Assembly: GCA_019749855.1 (NCBI GenBank)
Contig: JAIEPI010000054.1
Location: forward strand, 1 to 9,981
Source: Rickettsiales bacterium
GTDB lineage: Bacteria > Pseudomonadota > Alphaproteobacteria > Rickettsiales > UBA998
Reading direction: 5' to 3'
Length of the DNA stretch: 9,981 bases
The translations under genes were made by a program, and so were the position numbers. Under the pieces are notes generated by a model. It saw nothing but the letters and a program-made list of their open reading frames with translations, did not search any database and had not been told where the DNA came from. This document shows, piece after piece, positions 1-7,221 of this stretch (position 1 is the stretch's first letter; each line of letters begins with the position of its first letter).

Positions 1-374
1 AGCAGGGCATTGACTAAGGTAAGATCAGGATTGCCCGGGCCAGGATGCACCGTGAGGCCTGCCGCTTTATTGATGACCAGCAAATGCTCGTCTTCATACA
101 CAATATCCAGTGCCATGGGTTGCGCCTGCATGGTGGCAGGCTTTAATGCCGGAAGCGTCAGGACTAAGCGGTCACCCGAGCGCACTTTTTTATTTCCGTC
201 CCGTATGATGGTCTCATTGATTGTGACGCATCCCTCAGTAATCAGCTGTTGCAGGCGACTGCGTGAGAAATCCGCCAGATGATCACGTAAATAGGCATCC
301 AGACGGCCCGATTCACCCTCGGCGACGACTCGCTCATGAAGCGATGCTGGCGTGATGGTGGGGGGCAGGGACAT
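1..374 (-). CDS. RluD-family 23S rRNA pseudouridine synthase, N-terminal part (truncated by window edge)
   Basis: The first 124 codons of an RluA/RluD-type pseudouridine synthase, an enzyme that isomerises uridines in 23S rRNA. After ATG at 374 comes a short leader. An S4-like RNA-binding domain follows at about residues 23-70, with the pattern GRLDAYL, SRSRLQQLI, EGCVTIN and VRSGDRL. The start of the catalytic domain is the family signature: DIVYEDEHLLVINKAAGL, then VHPGPGN and TLVNALL. The catalytic HRLDxxTSG motif lies beyond position 1 and cannot be checked. The start is well set: ATG sits 2 bp after the TAA stop of the M16 peptidase gene, so the two are probably translated from one transcript. 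RluD, RluC and RluA-like members cannot be told apart safely from this part; the S4 domain and the HPGPGN motif favour RluD. Confidence 0.9.
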   Translation of the reverse strand, partial: MSLPPTITPASLHERVVAEGESGRLDAYLRDHLADFSRSRLQQLITEGCVTINETIIRDGNKKVRSGDRLVLTLPALKPATMQAQPMALDIVYEDEHLLVINKAAGLTVHPGPGNPDLTLVNAL

Positions 375-376
375 GG

Positions 377-1639
377 TTAGACAGCAAAACGTTGCTGGAT
401 CGCATCGTAAGGCTCCAATTGTGAAATCGGCCCCAAAGCCCCCACACTGAGTGGCCCCATGCTCAGCAATCTTTGTGTCACACGCTGAATGTCAGCTACC
501 GTGATGGCCTCGATCTGCTGGGTGAGCTGCGTGATGGCGCGGTATTCGTTATGCGCCAATAGCTGGCGGCCAATCCACTCCGCCACTGATGAGGTGCTCT
601 CCCGTGCCATGGCCAAGCCAGCAATGTGTTGTTTCTGGGCGCGGTGTAGTTCTTCCTCGCTGACGCGGTGGGTGAGGCTAAGTAATTGCTCGGCCACCAC
701 CGGCACCAGCTCAGGCACCTGATGCGGGGCCGTGGCGGCATAAATTCCAAAAGTCCCTATATCATCAAATGAATAGGCAAAGGATTGGATGTTATAGGCG
801 AGACCACGAATCTCACGCACTTCCTGAAACAGACGTGACGAAATACCGCCGCACAATATGGTGTTCATCAACTGAAGCGCATAATAATCATCATCTTCAT
901 AAGACAGGCCGCACAAGCCAAACATCAGATGTGCCTGCTCGAAGTCACCTTCCTCTCGACGTTCGCCGCCTGTATAGATTGCGGGTGTACGCAGTGGGCC
1001 TGTCGCCTCAGGAAGATTTGAAAAGTGCTGCGAGGCCGCTTCAACCATGGTGTCATGCGACAGATCGCCAACAATAGTGAGCACCATATGGCGCGGCCCG
1101 TAGCCGCGTCGCATATATTCTAACACTTGCGTGCGTGTCATGGCGGAGACGCTCTCAGCCGTGCCAAGAATCGAGCGGCCAAGGGGTTGATTCTGAAATG
1201 CCGCTTCTTGAAACCACTCGCCGACACGTTCTTCCGGCATATCGGCATGCATGGCGATTTCCTGCAGAATCACGCCGCGCTCACGCTCCAGCTCGATGGC
1301 ATCAATCGTCGAATGGGTGAGAATATCACCAAGAATTCCTAGCGCTAAGGGGCCATCCTGCGCCATGACTTTGGCGTAATACACGGTTTGATCGGCGGAG
1401 GTGTAGGCATTGTTCTGCCCGCCAATATCGTCGAATGCTTCCGCCAGCTGGCGAGCATTCATGGTGGCGGTGCCTTTAAAGGCCATATGCTCCAGCAGAT
1501 GCGAGATGCCATATTCGCCCGCCTGCTCATCACGTGAGCCGGTATCCACGGTGACCATCGCCGTGATGGTGGCCACACCTTCCAGCCGCTCGGTGGCGAC
1601 GCGCAGGCCATTGGGCAGAGTGCGTAGCTGATAGCTCAC
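377..1639 (-). CDS. M16 family zinc metallopeptidase (processing-peptidase / PqqL-like)
   Basis: A 420-residue insulinase/pitrilysin-superfamily peptidase of the short bacterial type related to the mitochondrial processing peptidase beta subunit. It shows the inverted zinc motif HLLEH (H47, E50 catalytic, H51) and the distal ligand E127 in RGVILQEI, at the expected spacing. The N-terminus LPNGLRVATE and the mid-protein YGPRHMVLTIVGDL are also typical. The second half carries the inactive M16-C fold with GGISSRLFQEVREIRGLAYN, which matches the glycine-rich substrate loop of this group. There is no signal peptide, so it probably acts in the cytoplasm on peptides or presequence-like substrates; the substrate is unknown. 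The start codon is GTG (1639-1637), overlapping the thrC TGA stop as GTGA, which implies translational coupling. An M16 peptidase gene directly after thrC is a recurrent alphaproteobacterial arrangement. Confidence 0.93.
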   Translation of the reverse strand: MSYQLRTLPNGLRVATERLEGVATITAMVTVDTGSRDEQAGEYGISHLLEHMAFKGTATMNARQLAEAFDDIGGQNNAYTSADQTVYYAKVMAQDGPLALGILGDILTHSTIDAIELERERGVILQEIAMHADMPEERVGEWFQEAAFQNQPLGRSILGTAESVSAMTRTQVLEYMRRGYGPRHMVLTIVGDLSHDTMVEAASQHFSNLPEATGPLRTPAIYTGGERREEGDFEQAHLMFGLCGLSYEDDDYYALQLMNTILCGGISSRLFQEVREIRGLAYNIQSFAYSFDDIGTFGIYAATAPHQVPELVPVVAEQLLSLTHRVSEEELHRAQKQHIAGLAMARESTSSVAEWIGRQLLAHNEYRAITQLTQQIEAITVADIQRVTQRLLSMGPLSVGALGPISQLEPYDAIQQRFAV

Positions 1640-3045
1640 GCCCGATGCTCCAGAAGATAGGCCTTCACTGCCTCAGCTTCGGCAGGAAGAATGTGAAAGC
1701 GCTCTGGTGCCTGCATCATTGGCTGCATATGCGGGGGCAGGGCAGGGTGCACGCCGGTGGCTTGCTGGACTGCATCAGGGAATTTCGCCGGATGGGCGGT
1801 AGCTAATGACACCATCGCGACATCAGCGCTTGGGCGATTGATACGGCTGGCGGCAACGCCGATGGCGGTATGCGGGTCAATCAGCTCACCGCTGGTGGCG
1901 AGCAAATCGGCGATGGTTTTCAGCGTCTGTGTGTCGTCAATCGCGGCGGCATCGAAATGCTGGCGCAGACGCGCAAGCACCGGGGGTGATAAGGTAAAGC
2001 GACCAGACTGGCTGAGATTATCCATCAGTGATTTGACCGCGCTGGCGTCGCCGTCATGCAGATCATATAAAAGCCGCTCAAAATTGCTGGAAATCTGAAT
2101 ATCCATGCTCGGTGATAAGGTTTGGGCGACGTCACCCTTTTCATAAGCGCCGCGCTGTAACGTCCGCGTCAGAATATCATTCACGTTGGTGGCAATGCGC
2201 AGCCGCTCAATGGGTAATCCCATGCGCCGTGCTAATTCTCCTGCGTAAATATCACCAAAATTGCCGGTGGGTACGCTGAAGGCAAGGCGGCGTGCTGGTG
2301 CCCCGAGTGCGATACCCGCATAGAAATAATAGACCACCTGCGCCAGAATACGCATCCAGTTGATGGAGTTGACGGCCACCAGCGGATTCGCGTTTCGTAA
2401 GGCTTGATCGACGAACAATGTTTTGACGATGTGCTGACAATCGTCAAACGTGCCCTCTATGGCCAGACAATGCACATTGGCGTCGGCCACCGTGGTCATC
2501 TGGCGGCGCTGCACTTCGGAGACGCGGCCATGCGGGTAGAGGATGACGATGGAGACGCCCGCGCGGCCTCTACAACCTGCAATCGCCGCTGAGCCGGTAT
2601 CGCCGGACGTAGCACCCAGTACCGTGACGCTTGCCTGTTTTCGCGCCAGAAAAAATTCGATCAGTCGCCCCAAAAATTGTAGCGCAAAATCCTTAAACGC
2701 CAGTGTTGGCCCATGAAACAGCTCCAGCAGCCAGTCATTGCTACCGATTTGCTTGAGCGGCGCGGTGGCGGGATGGTGAAAACCAGCATAGCTTTCATGT
2801 AACATTTCGTGAAGTACGTCATCCGGCACCGCGCCTTGCGTAAAGGGGTGCAGTATTTCATAGGCGAGTGACGCATAGGGCAGGCCCGCCCAACCAGCCA
2901 TCACATGTGGCGCTATCTCAGGCAGGCGCTCAGGCACATACAGGCCACCATCGGTTGCCAGTCCGGCGAGCACCGCATCCTCAAAGCCAAGCACAGCGGC
3001 TTCGCCTCGTGTCGAGCGGTAATGGATGGGGTGTGTGTTCGTCAT
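1636..3045 (-). CDS. thrC: threonine synthase
   Basis: A 469-residue PLP-dependent enzyme that converts O-phospho-L-homoserine and water to L-threonine and phosphate, the last step of threonine synthesis. The N-terminal domain has the family pattern STRGEA and LATDGGLYVPE. The PLP Schiff-base lysine is K118 in HGPTLAFKDFALQFLG. Residues 145-154 (ATSGDTGSAA) and the phosphate-binding loop VPTGNFGD (258-265) are intact, as is NSINWMR (226-232). Length and motif order fit the longer, fungal/proteobacterial-type threonine synthase class. The start ATG at 3045-3043 has no clear Shine-Dalgarno; the next methionine is far inside the conserved N-terminus. It is the first gene of the thrC-M16-rluD transcript and diverges from the small gene at 3227. 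Its presence shows that this organism keeps amino-acid biosynthesis that strict Rickettsiales have lost. Confidence 0.96.
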   Translation of the reverse strand: MTNTHPIHYRSTRGEAAVLGFEDAVLAGLATDGGLYVPERLPEIAPHVMAGWAGLPYASLAYEILHPFTQGAVPDDVLHEMLHESYAGFHHPATAPLKQIGSNDWLLELFHGPTLAFKDFALQFLGRLIEFFLARKQASVTVLGATSGDTGSAAIAGCRGRAGVSIVILYPHGRVSEVQRRQMTTVADANVHCLAIEGTFDDCQHIVKTLFVDQALRNANPLVAVNSINWMRILAQVVYYFYAGIALGAPARRLAFSVPTGNFGDIYAGELARRMGLPIERLRIATNVNDILTRTLQRGAYEKGDVAQTLSPSMDIQISSNFERLLYDLHDGDASAVKSLMDNLSQSGRFTLSPPVLARLRQHFDAAAIDDTQTLKTIADLLATSGELIDPHTAIGVAASRINRPSADVAMVSLATAHPAKFPDAVQQATGVHPALPPHMQPMMQAPERFHILPAEAEAVKAYLLEHRA

Positions 3046-3226
3046 GCGCGTGTCATAGCCCAGAATACGGGGTCATCCAAGCGCGAAGTGGGGTACGTCC
3101 GCTGCCCGCCCTTGGTGGTAAGTAAAGTTTCAGCAAATACTATGTTTTAGAATTAATACTTTGTTGACATCATTTCGTCATATTGATGGGGTATAGTAAA
3201 TTTATTAACCAATACGGAGATGTCAG
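3046..3226. promoter_or_regulatory. divergent intergenic region between thrC and the small plus-strand genes
   Basis: This 181-bp stretch has no credible gene and must hold the thrC promoter (minus) and the promoter of the small gene pair (plus). The part next to the plus-strand gene (about 3121-3215) is markedly AT-rich. On the plus strand a perfect TTGACA (3164-3169) and a TATAGT (3192-3197) are visible, but their 22-bp spacing is too long for a standard sigma-70 promoter, so they may not be a true pair. A TGACAT (3165-3170) / ATGTCA (3220-3225) inverted pair flanks the region and could be chance. I see no confident thrC promoter and no terminator. Confidence 0.45.
3216..3219 (+). promoter_or_regulatory. 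ribosome binding site of the first small gene
   Basis: GGAG lies 7 nt before the ATG at 3227. The standard spacing supports this start and supports the reading frame as a real gene. Confidence 0.7.
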
Positions 3227-3586
3227 ATGGTTACGCGAATCCCTACTGATGCTGCCATGCAGGAGTTATTGGCAGCGAATGGTATTATTCCAGCCAATGA
3301 TGGCGAGCGTATGGGGAACAATAATCGTGTAACTCCTGATGGAAGAGTGAACGGTGCGGATACGGCGACGGCACGAGAGTTAGAGGCGCGTAGGCGGGCG
3401 GCACTTGAGAGATTATTGAGTGGCTCTTCGACGGGCGCAGACAATAATTATCAGCATCCGACGCAGATTCAGTGTGAGCAGAATCCTGCCGCTTGCTTTG
3501 TCACCCCTCCGACCGCTACGCCCGGGCATGGCGCGGTTGGTGGTAGTAACACACAAAATGTCGTGGGAGTGATCCGTGGGCGTTAG
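3227..3586 (+). CDS. hypothetical small protein with C-x2-NPAAC motif (paralogue 1)
   Basis: A 119-residue protein I do not recognise. The N-terminal part (about residues 7-22) is a short amphipathic helix-like segment. A charged, helix-prone Ala/Glu/Arg stretch lies at about 46-65 (ARELEARRRAALERLL). The second half is low-complexity and polar, with HPTQ at 77-80. C83 and C90, its only cysteines, sit in CEQNPAAC; a TPG segment and a Gly/Asn-rich tail ending in VIRGR follow. There is no signal peptide and no membrane segment. The gene is supported by its GGAG site, by the AT-rich upstream region and by the matching motif in the next gene (3648-4106), with which it shares strand and a 61-bp spacer. 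The paired cysteines might form a disulfide or bind metal. Its job is unknown; the position beside virD4 allows a link to type IV secretion but does not prove one. Confidence 0.72.
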   Translation: MVTRIPTDAAMQELLAANGIIPANDGERMGNNNRVTPDGRVNGADTATARELEARRRAALERLLSGSSTGADNNYQHPTQIQCEQNPAACFVTPPTATPGHGAVGGSNTQNVVGVIRGR

Positions 3587-3635
3587 TTGAGTGTTGGAGC
3601 CCAAATGACATAGTAACTGTAAGTTTATTAATAAA

Positions 3636-3641
3636 AAGGAG
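3636..3641 (+). promoter_or_regulatory. strong ribosome binding site of the second small gene
   Basis: AAGGAG lies 6 nt before the ATG at 3648 in an A-rich context. This is one of the best Shine-Dalgarno sequences in the window and fixes the start. Confidence 0.8.
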
Positions 3642-3647
3642 ATAAAA

Positions 3648-4106
3648 ATGGCCCCAAGATTACCCGGTATTCAAGAAGCTGCTGAAGCATTATCATCGTC
3701 TGGCGTTGAGCTCATTCAGAGTCGCGTTGATTCTAATGGCCAGCCTCCAAGGACAGGAGGATTTGCTATTCAACCCGACGGACGACCTGCAAGGACAGGT
3801 GGCATCAGACTTCAAGCCGATATTCCGCAAACATGTCGCCCTCCACATCCATCGGTGATTGGAAATCGACCAGATTGCAGTCCAACCATTGATTTTGGCA
3901 ATGAGCCGCTGGATCCAGGCATGTCGGCTGCTCAGCCACCTCGTAGACCCACACAAGAAGAGCTGATTCTGGGTGTATGCTCAGCAAATCCTGCAGCCTG
4001 TGGTAATCTTCCTTCACCGCACACACCAGGCCTTTGGAATCCGCCAGGCCGAGGGGGTGCTCAAAGCGGCAACGGGCAGGTGAACATCGGCGGTGGGCGC
4101 TGGTGA
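3648..4106 (+). CDS. hypothetical Pro/Gly-rich protein with C-x2-NPAAC motif (paralogue 2)
   Basis: A 152-residue protein of unknown function. An N-terminal helix-prone part (IQEAAEALSSSGVELI, about 8-23) is followed by two tandem 14-residue units (29-42 and 43-56) with the consensus GxPxRTGG. A Pro-rich middle contains C63 and C77. PTQ at 101-103 precedes CSANPAAC (C111, C118), then TPG and a Gly/Asn-rich tail ending GGGRW. The PTQ, C-x2-NPAAC, TPG and Gly-rich tail order matches the gene at 3227-3586, so the two are probably diverged duplicates. It has no signal peptide or transmembrane helix and looks largely disordered. It has a strong ribosome binding site and is probably co-transcribed with the upstream paralogue. 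It ends 128 bp from the convergent virD4 stop. A secreted substrate or a surface-associated protein is possible; I infer no specific function. Confidence 0.75.
   Translation: MAPRLPGIQEAAEALSSSGVELIQSRVDSNGQPPRTGGFAIQPDGRPARTGGIRLQADIPQTCRPPHPSVIGNRPDCSPTIDFGNEPLDPGMSAAQPPRRPTQEELILGVCSANPAACGNLPSPHTPGLWNPPGRGGAQSGNGQVNIGGGRW
3732..3815 (+). repeat. two tandem 42-bp coding repeats (14 residues each)
   Basis: Two in-frame units encode SNGQPPRTGGFAIQ and PDGRPARTGGIRLQ. Seven of 14 residues match (G, P, R, T, G, G, Q). At the DNA level CAAGGACAGG recurs exactly 42 bp apart (3748-3757 and 3790-3799), which suggests a duplication inside the gene. Confidence 0.7.
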
Positions 4107-4234
4107 ATATGCGTTATCAGGTTCTGTCGTCGCAGAGTCAAGCAGGTGTTAGAATCGCAGGACTTCTGCAGCATACAGAGCCGCAATGCTTTTAAGCCGC
4201 CAGGCAATCATCATTTAGAGTACAAACGGATAAT
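4107..4234. other. convergent intergenic spacer
   Basis: This 128-bp stretch separates the stops of the plus-strand small gene and the minus-strand virD4. I see no reading frame worth calling and no convincing GC-rich hairpin with a T-run on either strand. Only weak 4-bp inverted pairs are present, for example GCAG/CTGC near 4153-4166. Termination for both transcripts is expected here but is not visible as a classical intrinsic terminator. Confidence 0.5.
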
Positions 4235-6238
4235 TTAGCCAAACGGGTTATTGCTTCCCCCGTCACCCTCGTCTTCAGGGCGGGGTGGTGGGGCTGCAGG
4301 CCGCGGCGGTGGCACGGCAGCCAAAGGCTGTGCCATGGTTGGCTCCTGATACGGCTCCGGCGGTGGAGGCGGTGGTGGTGGTGGTGCCGCGGCTGCCGGT
4401 GGCTCCGGTGGCGGCGGTGGCGCTTCTTTCTTTTTGCGCGGATCGTAGGGTTCCTGCTGTGGAATCGGAATTTCCGGCAGCAGACGTTTCTTGAAGAAAT
4501 CATCCTTGAAGTAAAAGAGTTTCTTACATTTGATCGGCGCGAAGGATTCCACCAGAATAATCTGCTCATCACGCGGCAGCTGAATGACTTCCTGCGGCAA
4601 CAGCAAGGCGCGCTGTGCTTCTGAGACATGTAGCGAGCGCGACGCTGGATTGAGATCAAGGAATTTCGGTTTGTTGTAGGATTCCTGCGTCACTGTTTTG
4701 TTGCCCACCAATTGCGAGATCATATTCGCGGTTTCGATGTTGTTGGCAGAGAAGGTGATCCGGTAATAGCAGTTGGAGAGGAACGAATTCATGCCCGCTT
4801 CTTCATAAATGCCTTTAAGCTGCTGCGTATCCTGTACAATCAGGAACAATTTCACACGATAACCACGGAAATAGGCGATACCGACCTGAAACTGAGGCAT
4901 TTCGCCCAGTGATGGAAACTCATCCATCATGAACATCACACCAAACGGCTCATCTGGCTTAGGCATGTGGCGCGTCAGGAAGTCCGTGGCTTGCTGGTAA
5001 AAGACCTTCAGCAACGGCTCAAGGCGCTGCAAGTTGTCCGGCGTCACGCCGACAAACACCGTCATCTTCTTTTTCTTGAGCTGCTGCAAGTCAAAGTCTG
5101 AGCGTGCGGTGGAGGCATCAATCAATGGGTTGGCCCAGAGCTCTAAGCCGGAGTTTAGTGTGGAGATCACGCCGGAGCGTTCTTTGTCGGCCTTCTGCAG
5201 AAACGCCGCGATGTTCATGTAGGATACCGGATGGATACGCCCGCCAATCGTATCGAGCACCACCGCCAGATTATACACCACATCATCGGAGCGCATGGTA
5301 CGCACCACTTCGCCAAAGGAGGTCACTTTTTCAGGCACCGCACATAGATAAAGTATCACCCCCAGCATCAGTGAGCGTGCCTCGTTTTGCCAGAATTCCT
5401 GCTCGGGTAAAATGAGATTGCAGATTTTCTGCACATCATCGACCATCTGGCCGGGCTTGGTGGAAATCCAGTCGAGTGGATTATAACAATGCGAGTTTCC
5501 ATCCGGATCGGCTGGGTTCCACACAAAAACGTCCTGCCCCATCTTCTTTTGGCGATAACCGCTGGAGAGTAAATAATTCTCGAGCTTGATGTCATGACAC
5601 ACCAGTGATTCTTCCCAGAACAGCAGATTGGGAATCACGAAGCCTACCCCTTTACCCGATCCGGTTGGCGCAAATAGCAGTACGTGCTGGAAATCATCGG
5701 CAATGAGATAATCTTTCGCGCCGGTGCGCCCAAGCAACATGCCTTTCTTCGCGCGAAGTTTGGCCTTGCGAATTTCCGGCTCGGTGGCCCAGCGCGCCGC
5801 CCCATGGATGGTTTCTTTTTCTTTGAAGGGACGAAAATCCATTAAAGGAGCGCGCATCAGAAAGAGCGTGATGAGACTAAAAAGTACACCACCCCCAGGC
5901 AGGCCATAATATTTGATATCGAAAGATAGATCGAATACCTGATCGTAATATTGTGGATACGCCGCGTAGTAGGACTGATTCTGACTGATCTTATCTCGCA
6001 GCTCGAGCAGATAAATTTTCCTATCCATGCTGCGCTCAGTTTTCATGCGGTAGCGCGAGTACTGCATGAAGGTGGTGGGCGTCACTTGCGGCCATTTGAT
6101 TTTTGCCGACATGTCGTTATAGGCCAGAATCGTCCCTGCAACAAAAGTCGCACCGACCGGGACGCCAACGATGAACAGTATCAGGACGCAGAGCATCAGA
6201 TAATTGCCAAGCCCTGATTTTTTGTCTGATCCGCTCAT
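4235..6238 (-). CDS. virD4: type IV secretion coupling protein VirD4 (T4CP)
   Basis: A 667-residue inner-membrane ATPase that recruits substrates and hands them to the T4SS channel. It has an N-terminal transmembrane helix at about 12-38, a small periplasmic part, a second helix at about 112-129, then the cytoplasmic nucleotide-binding domain. Walker A is APTGSGKG (190-197, K196) and Walker B is VMFMMDEFPSLG (D439, E440). VCHDIKLENY and FLIVQDTQQLKGIYEE are further TraG/VirD4 signatures. An all-alpha domain lies between the two motifs. Residues 607-654 form a polyproline/Ala tail with runs of five and nine prolines, followed by an acidic end EDEGDGGSNNPFG; this tail is not part of the conserved fold. 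The ATG overlaps the virB11 stop as ATGA. It is the last gene of the visible operon. Confidence 0.97.
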   Translation of the reverse strand: MSGSDKKSGLGNYLMLCVLILFIVGVPVGATFVAGTILAYNDMSAKIKWPQVTPTTFMQYSRYRMKTERSMDRKIYLLELRDKISQNQSYYAAYPQYYDQVFDLSFDIKYYGLPGGGVLFSLITLFLMRAPLMDFRPFKEKETIHGAARWATEPEIRKAKLRAKKGMLLGRTGAKDYLIADDFQHVLLFAPTGSGKGVGFVIPNLLFWEESLVCHDIKLENYLLSSGYRQKKMGQDVFVWNPADPDGNSHCYNPLDWISTKPGQMVDDVQKICNLILPEQEFWQNEARSLMLGVILYLCAVPEKVTSFGEVVRTMRSDDVVYNLAVVLDTIGGRIHPVSYMNIAAFLQKADKERSGVISTLNSGLELWANPLIDASTARSDFDLQQLKKKKMTVFVGVTPDNLQRLEPLLKVFYQQATDFLTRHMPKPDEPFGVMFMMDEFPSLGEMPQFQVGIAYFRGYRVKLFLIVQDTQQLKGIYEEAGMNSFLSNCYYRITFSANNIETANMISQLVGNKTVTQESYNKPKFLDLNPASRSLHVSEAQRALLLPQEVIQLPRDEQIILVESFAPIKCKKLFYFKDDFFKKRLLPEIPIPQQEPYDPRKKKEAPPPPPEPPAAAAPPPPPPPPPEPYQEPTMAQPLAAVPPPRPAAPPPRPEDEGDGGSNNPFG

Positions 6239-7221
6239 GAGTAAATCTGATCTTTAAAGAGGATTTCCGATACGAAGCGTTTACCCTTCTCACCACGCTT
6301 GAGTTGGATGACGACATTCACCACCGCTTCGACATATTCTTTGATCTGTTCACGCGTAATGCCAAGACCGGCCTGCATCACCATCAGGATTAACTGCTCA
6401 TAGGCCAGCTTCGGCGAATCGGCATGGATGGTGGTGATGGAGCCCGGATGGCCCGTGTTAATGGCGCGCAGAAAACTGAAGGCCTCCTTGCCGCGAATCT
6501 CACCGACCATAATGCGGTCAGGACGCAGCCGCAGGCAGGCTTCGATGAGATCCTGCATCGTTACTTTCGAGCGACCCTGATCGCCACGAGATGCTAGCAA
6601 ATGTACGCGATTGGGCAAATGATCCACCATCACCTCACGCGCATCTTCACAGGTGATGACGCGCTCACCGGCTGGAATTTTTTTCAACACCGCGTTGAGG
6701 AACGTGGTTTTACCCGTAGATGTACCACCAGATATAATAATGTTCTTTTTGAATTGGACCGCTTTGGTAATAAACTCACGAATCGCCCCGGCATCAAGCA
6801 ACTCGCGCAGCTCTTTGTCATGCGCATTATCCTGCTGGCGAACCATGGTGCCCTGAAAAGCCCCGATGGCCTCATATTGCTCAAGATCAAAGTTGAGAAT
6901 GGTCTGTTTACGAATCGACATCGCCACCTTGCCGGTTTCGCACGCAGGTGGAAACACAATCTGAATACGGTAGCCGTCGGGCAACGTTGCCGAGAGGAGG
7001 GGCTTTTCCTCACTGATGGTTTGTTCGGTCGATTGTGCTACCAGCCGCCCCATTGACATCAGATGGTTGAGATCAAAGGCCGGCAGCGCACGGTGATGCA
7101 TGTCACCGAATTTCTCGATCCACGCTTCCCCAGGTTTATTTATCGAGATTTCACTGATGCCCTCCTCATCAAACAGGCCTTTCAGCGGGCGCAGATATGT
7201 ATCAAGAGCCGTGATGCTCAT
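6235..7221 (-). CDS. virB11: type IV secretion hexameric ATPase VirB11
   Basis: A 328-residue soluble traffic ATPase that works at the cytoplasmic face of the T4SS and switches it between pilus assembly and substrate transfer. The N-terminal domain (1-150) contains SEISINKPGEAWIE and LPDGYRIQIVFPP. The C-terminal RecA-like domain shows Walker A GGTSTGKT (165-172, K171), the Asp box TCEDAREV (190-197), Walker B RIMVGEIRG (236-244) and the His box GHPGSITTIHA (258-268). All key residues are intact and the length is normal for the family. Its ATG overlaps the virB10 stop, and its own stop overlaps the virD4 start, both as ATGA. This coupling should hold the ATPase, core and coupling protein in fixed proportion. 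Confidence 0.97.
   Translation of the reverse strand: MSITALDTYLRPLKGLFDEEGISEISINKPGEAWIEKFGDMHHRALPAFDLNHLMSMGRLVAQSTEQTISEEKPLLSATLPDGYRIQIVFPPACETGKVAMSIRKQTILNFDLEQYEAIGAFQGTMVRQQDNAHDKELRELLDAGAIREFITKAVQFKKNIIISGGTSTGKTTFLNAVLKKIPAGERVITCEDAREVMVDHLPNRVHLLASRGDQGRSKVTMQDLIEACLRLRPDRIMVGEIRGKEAFSFLRAINTGHPGSITTIHADSPKLAYEQLILMVMQAGLGITREQIKEYVEAVVNVVIQLKRGEKGKRFVSEILFKDQIYS

Noticed and set aside
769..1077. Plus-strand 102-codon open frame
   Set aside because: It is antisense to the M16 peptidase; low-complexity His/Arg content and no supporting signals.
4150..4210. Possible intrinsic terminator between the convergent genes
   Set aside because: Only 4-bp inverted pairs and no T-run after them; not enough for a terminator call.
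4192..4659. Minus-strand 155-codon open frame rich in Arg and His
   Set aside because: It lies in another frame of virD4's GC-rich proline-coding tail; the Arg/His-rich composition is what a frame shift of CCG/CCA codons gives, and virD4 is complete in its own frame.
6601..7056. Plus-strand 151-codon open frame
   Set aside because: It is antisense to the virB11 catalytic core, shows no domain pattern and is explained by the codon bias of the opposite strand.
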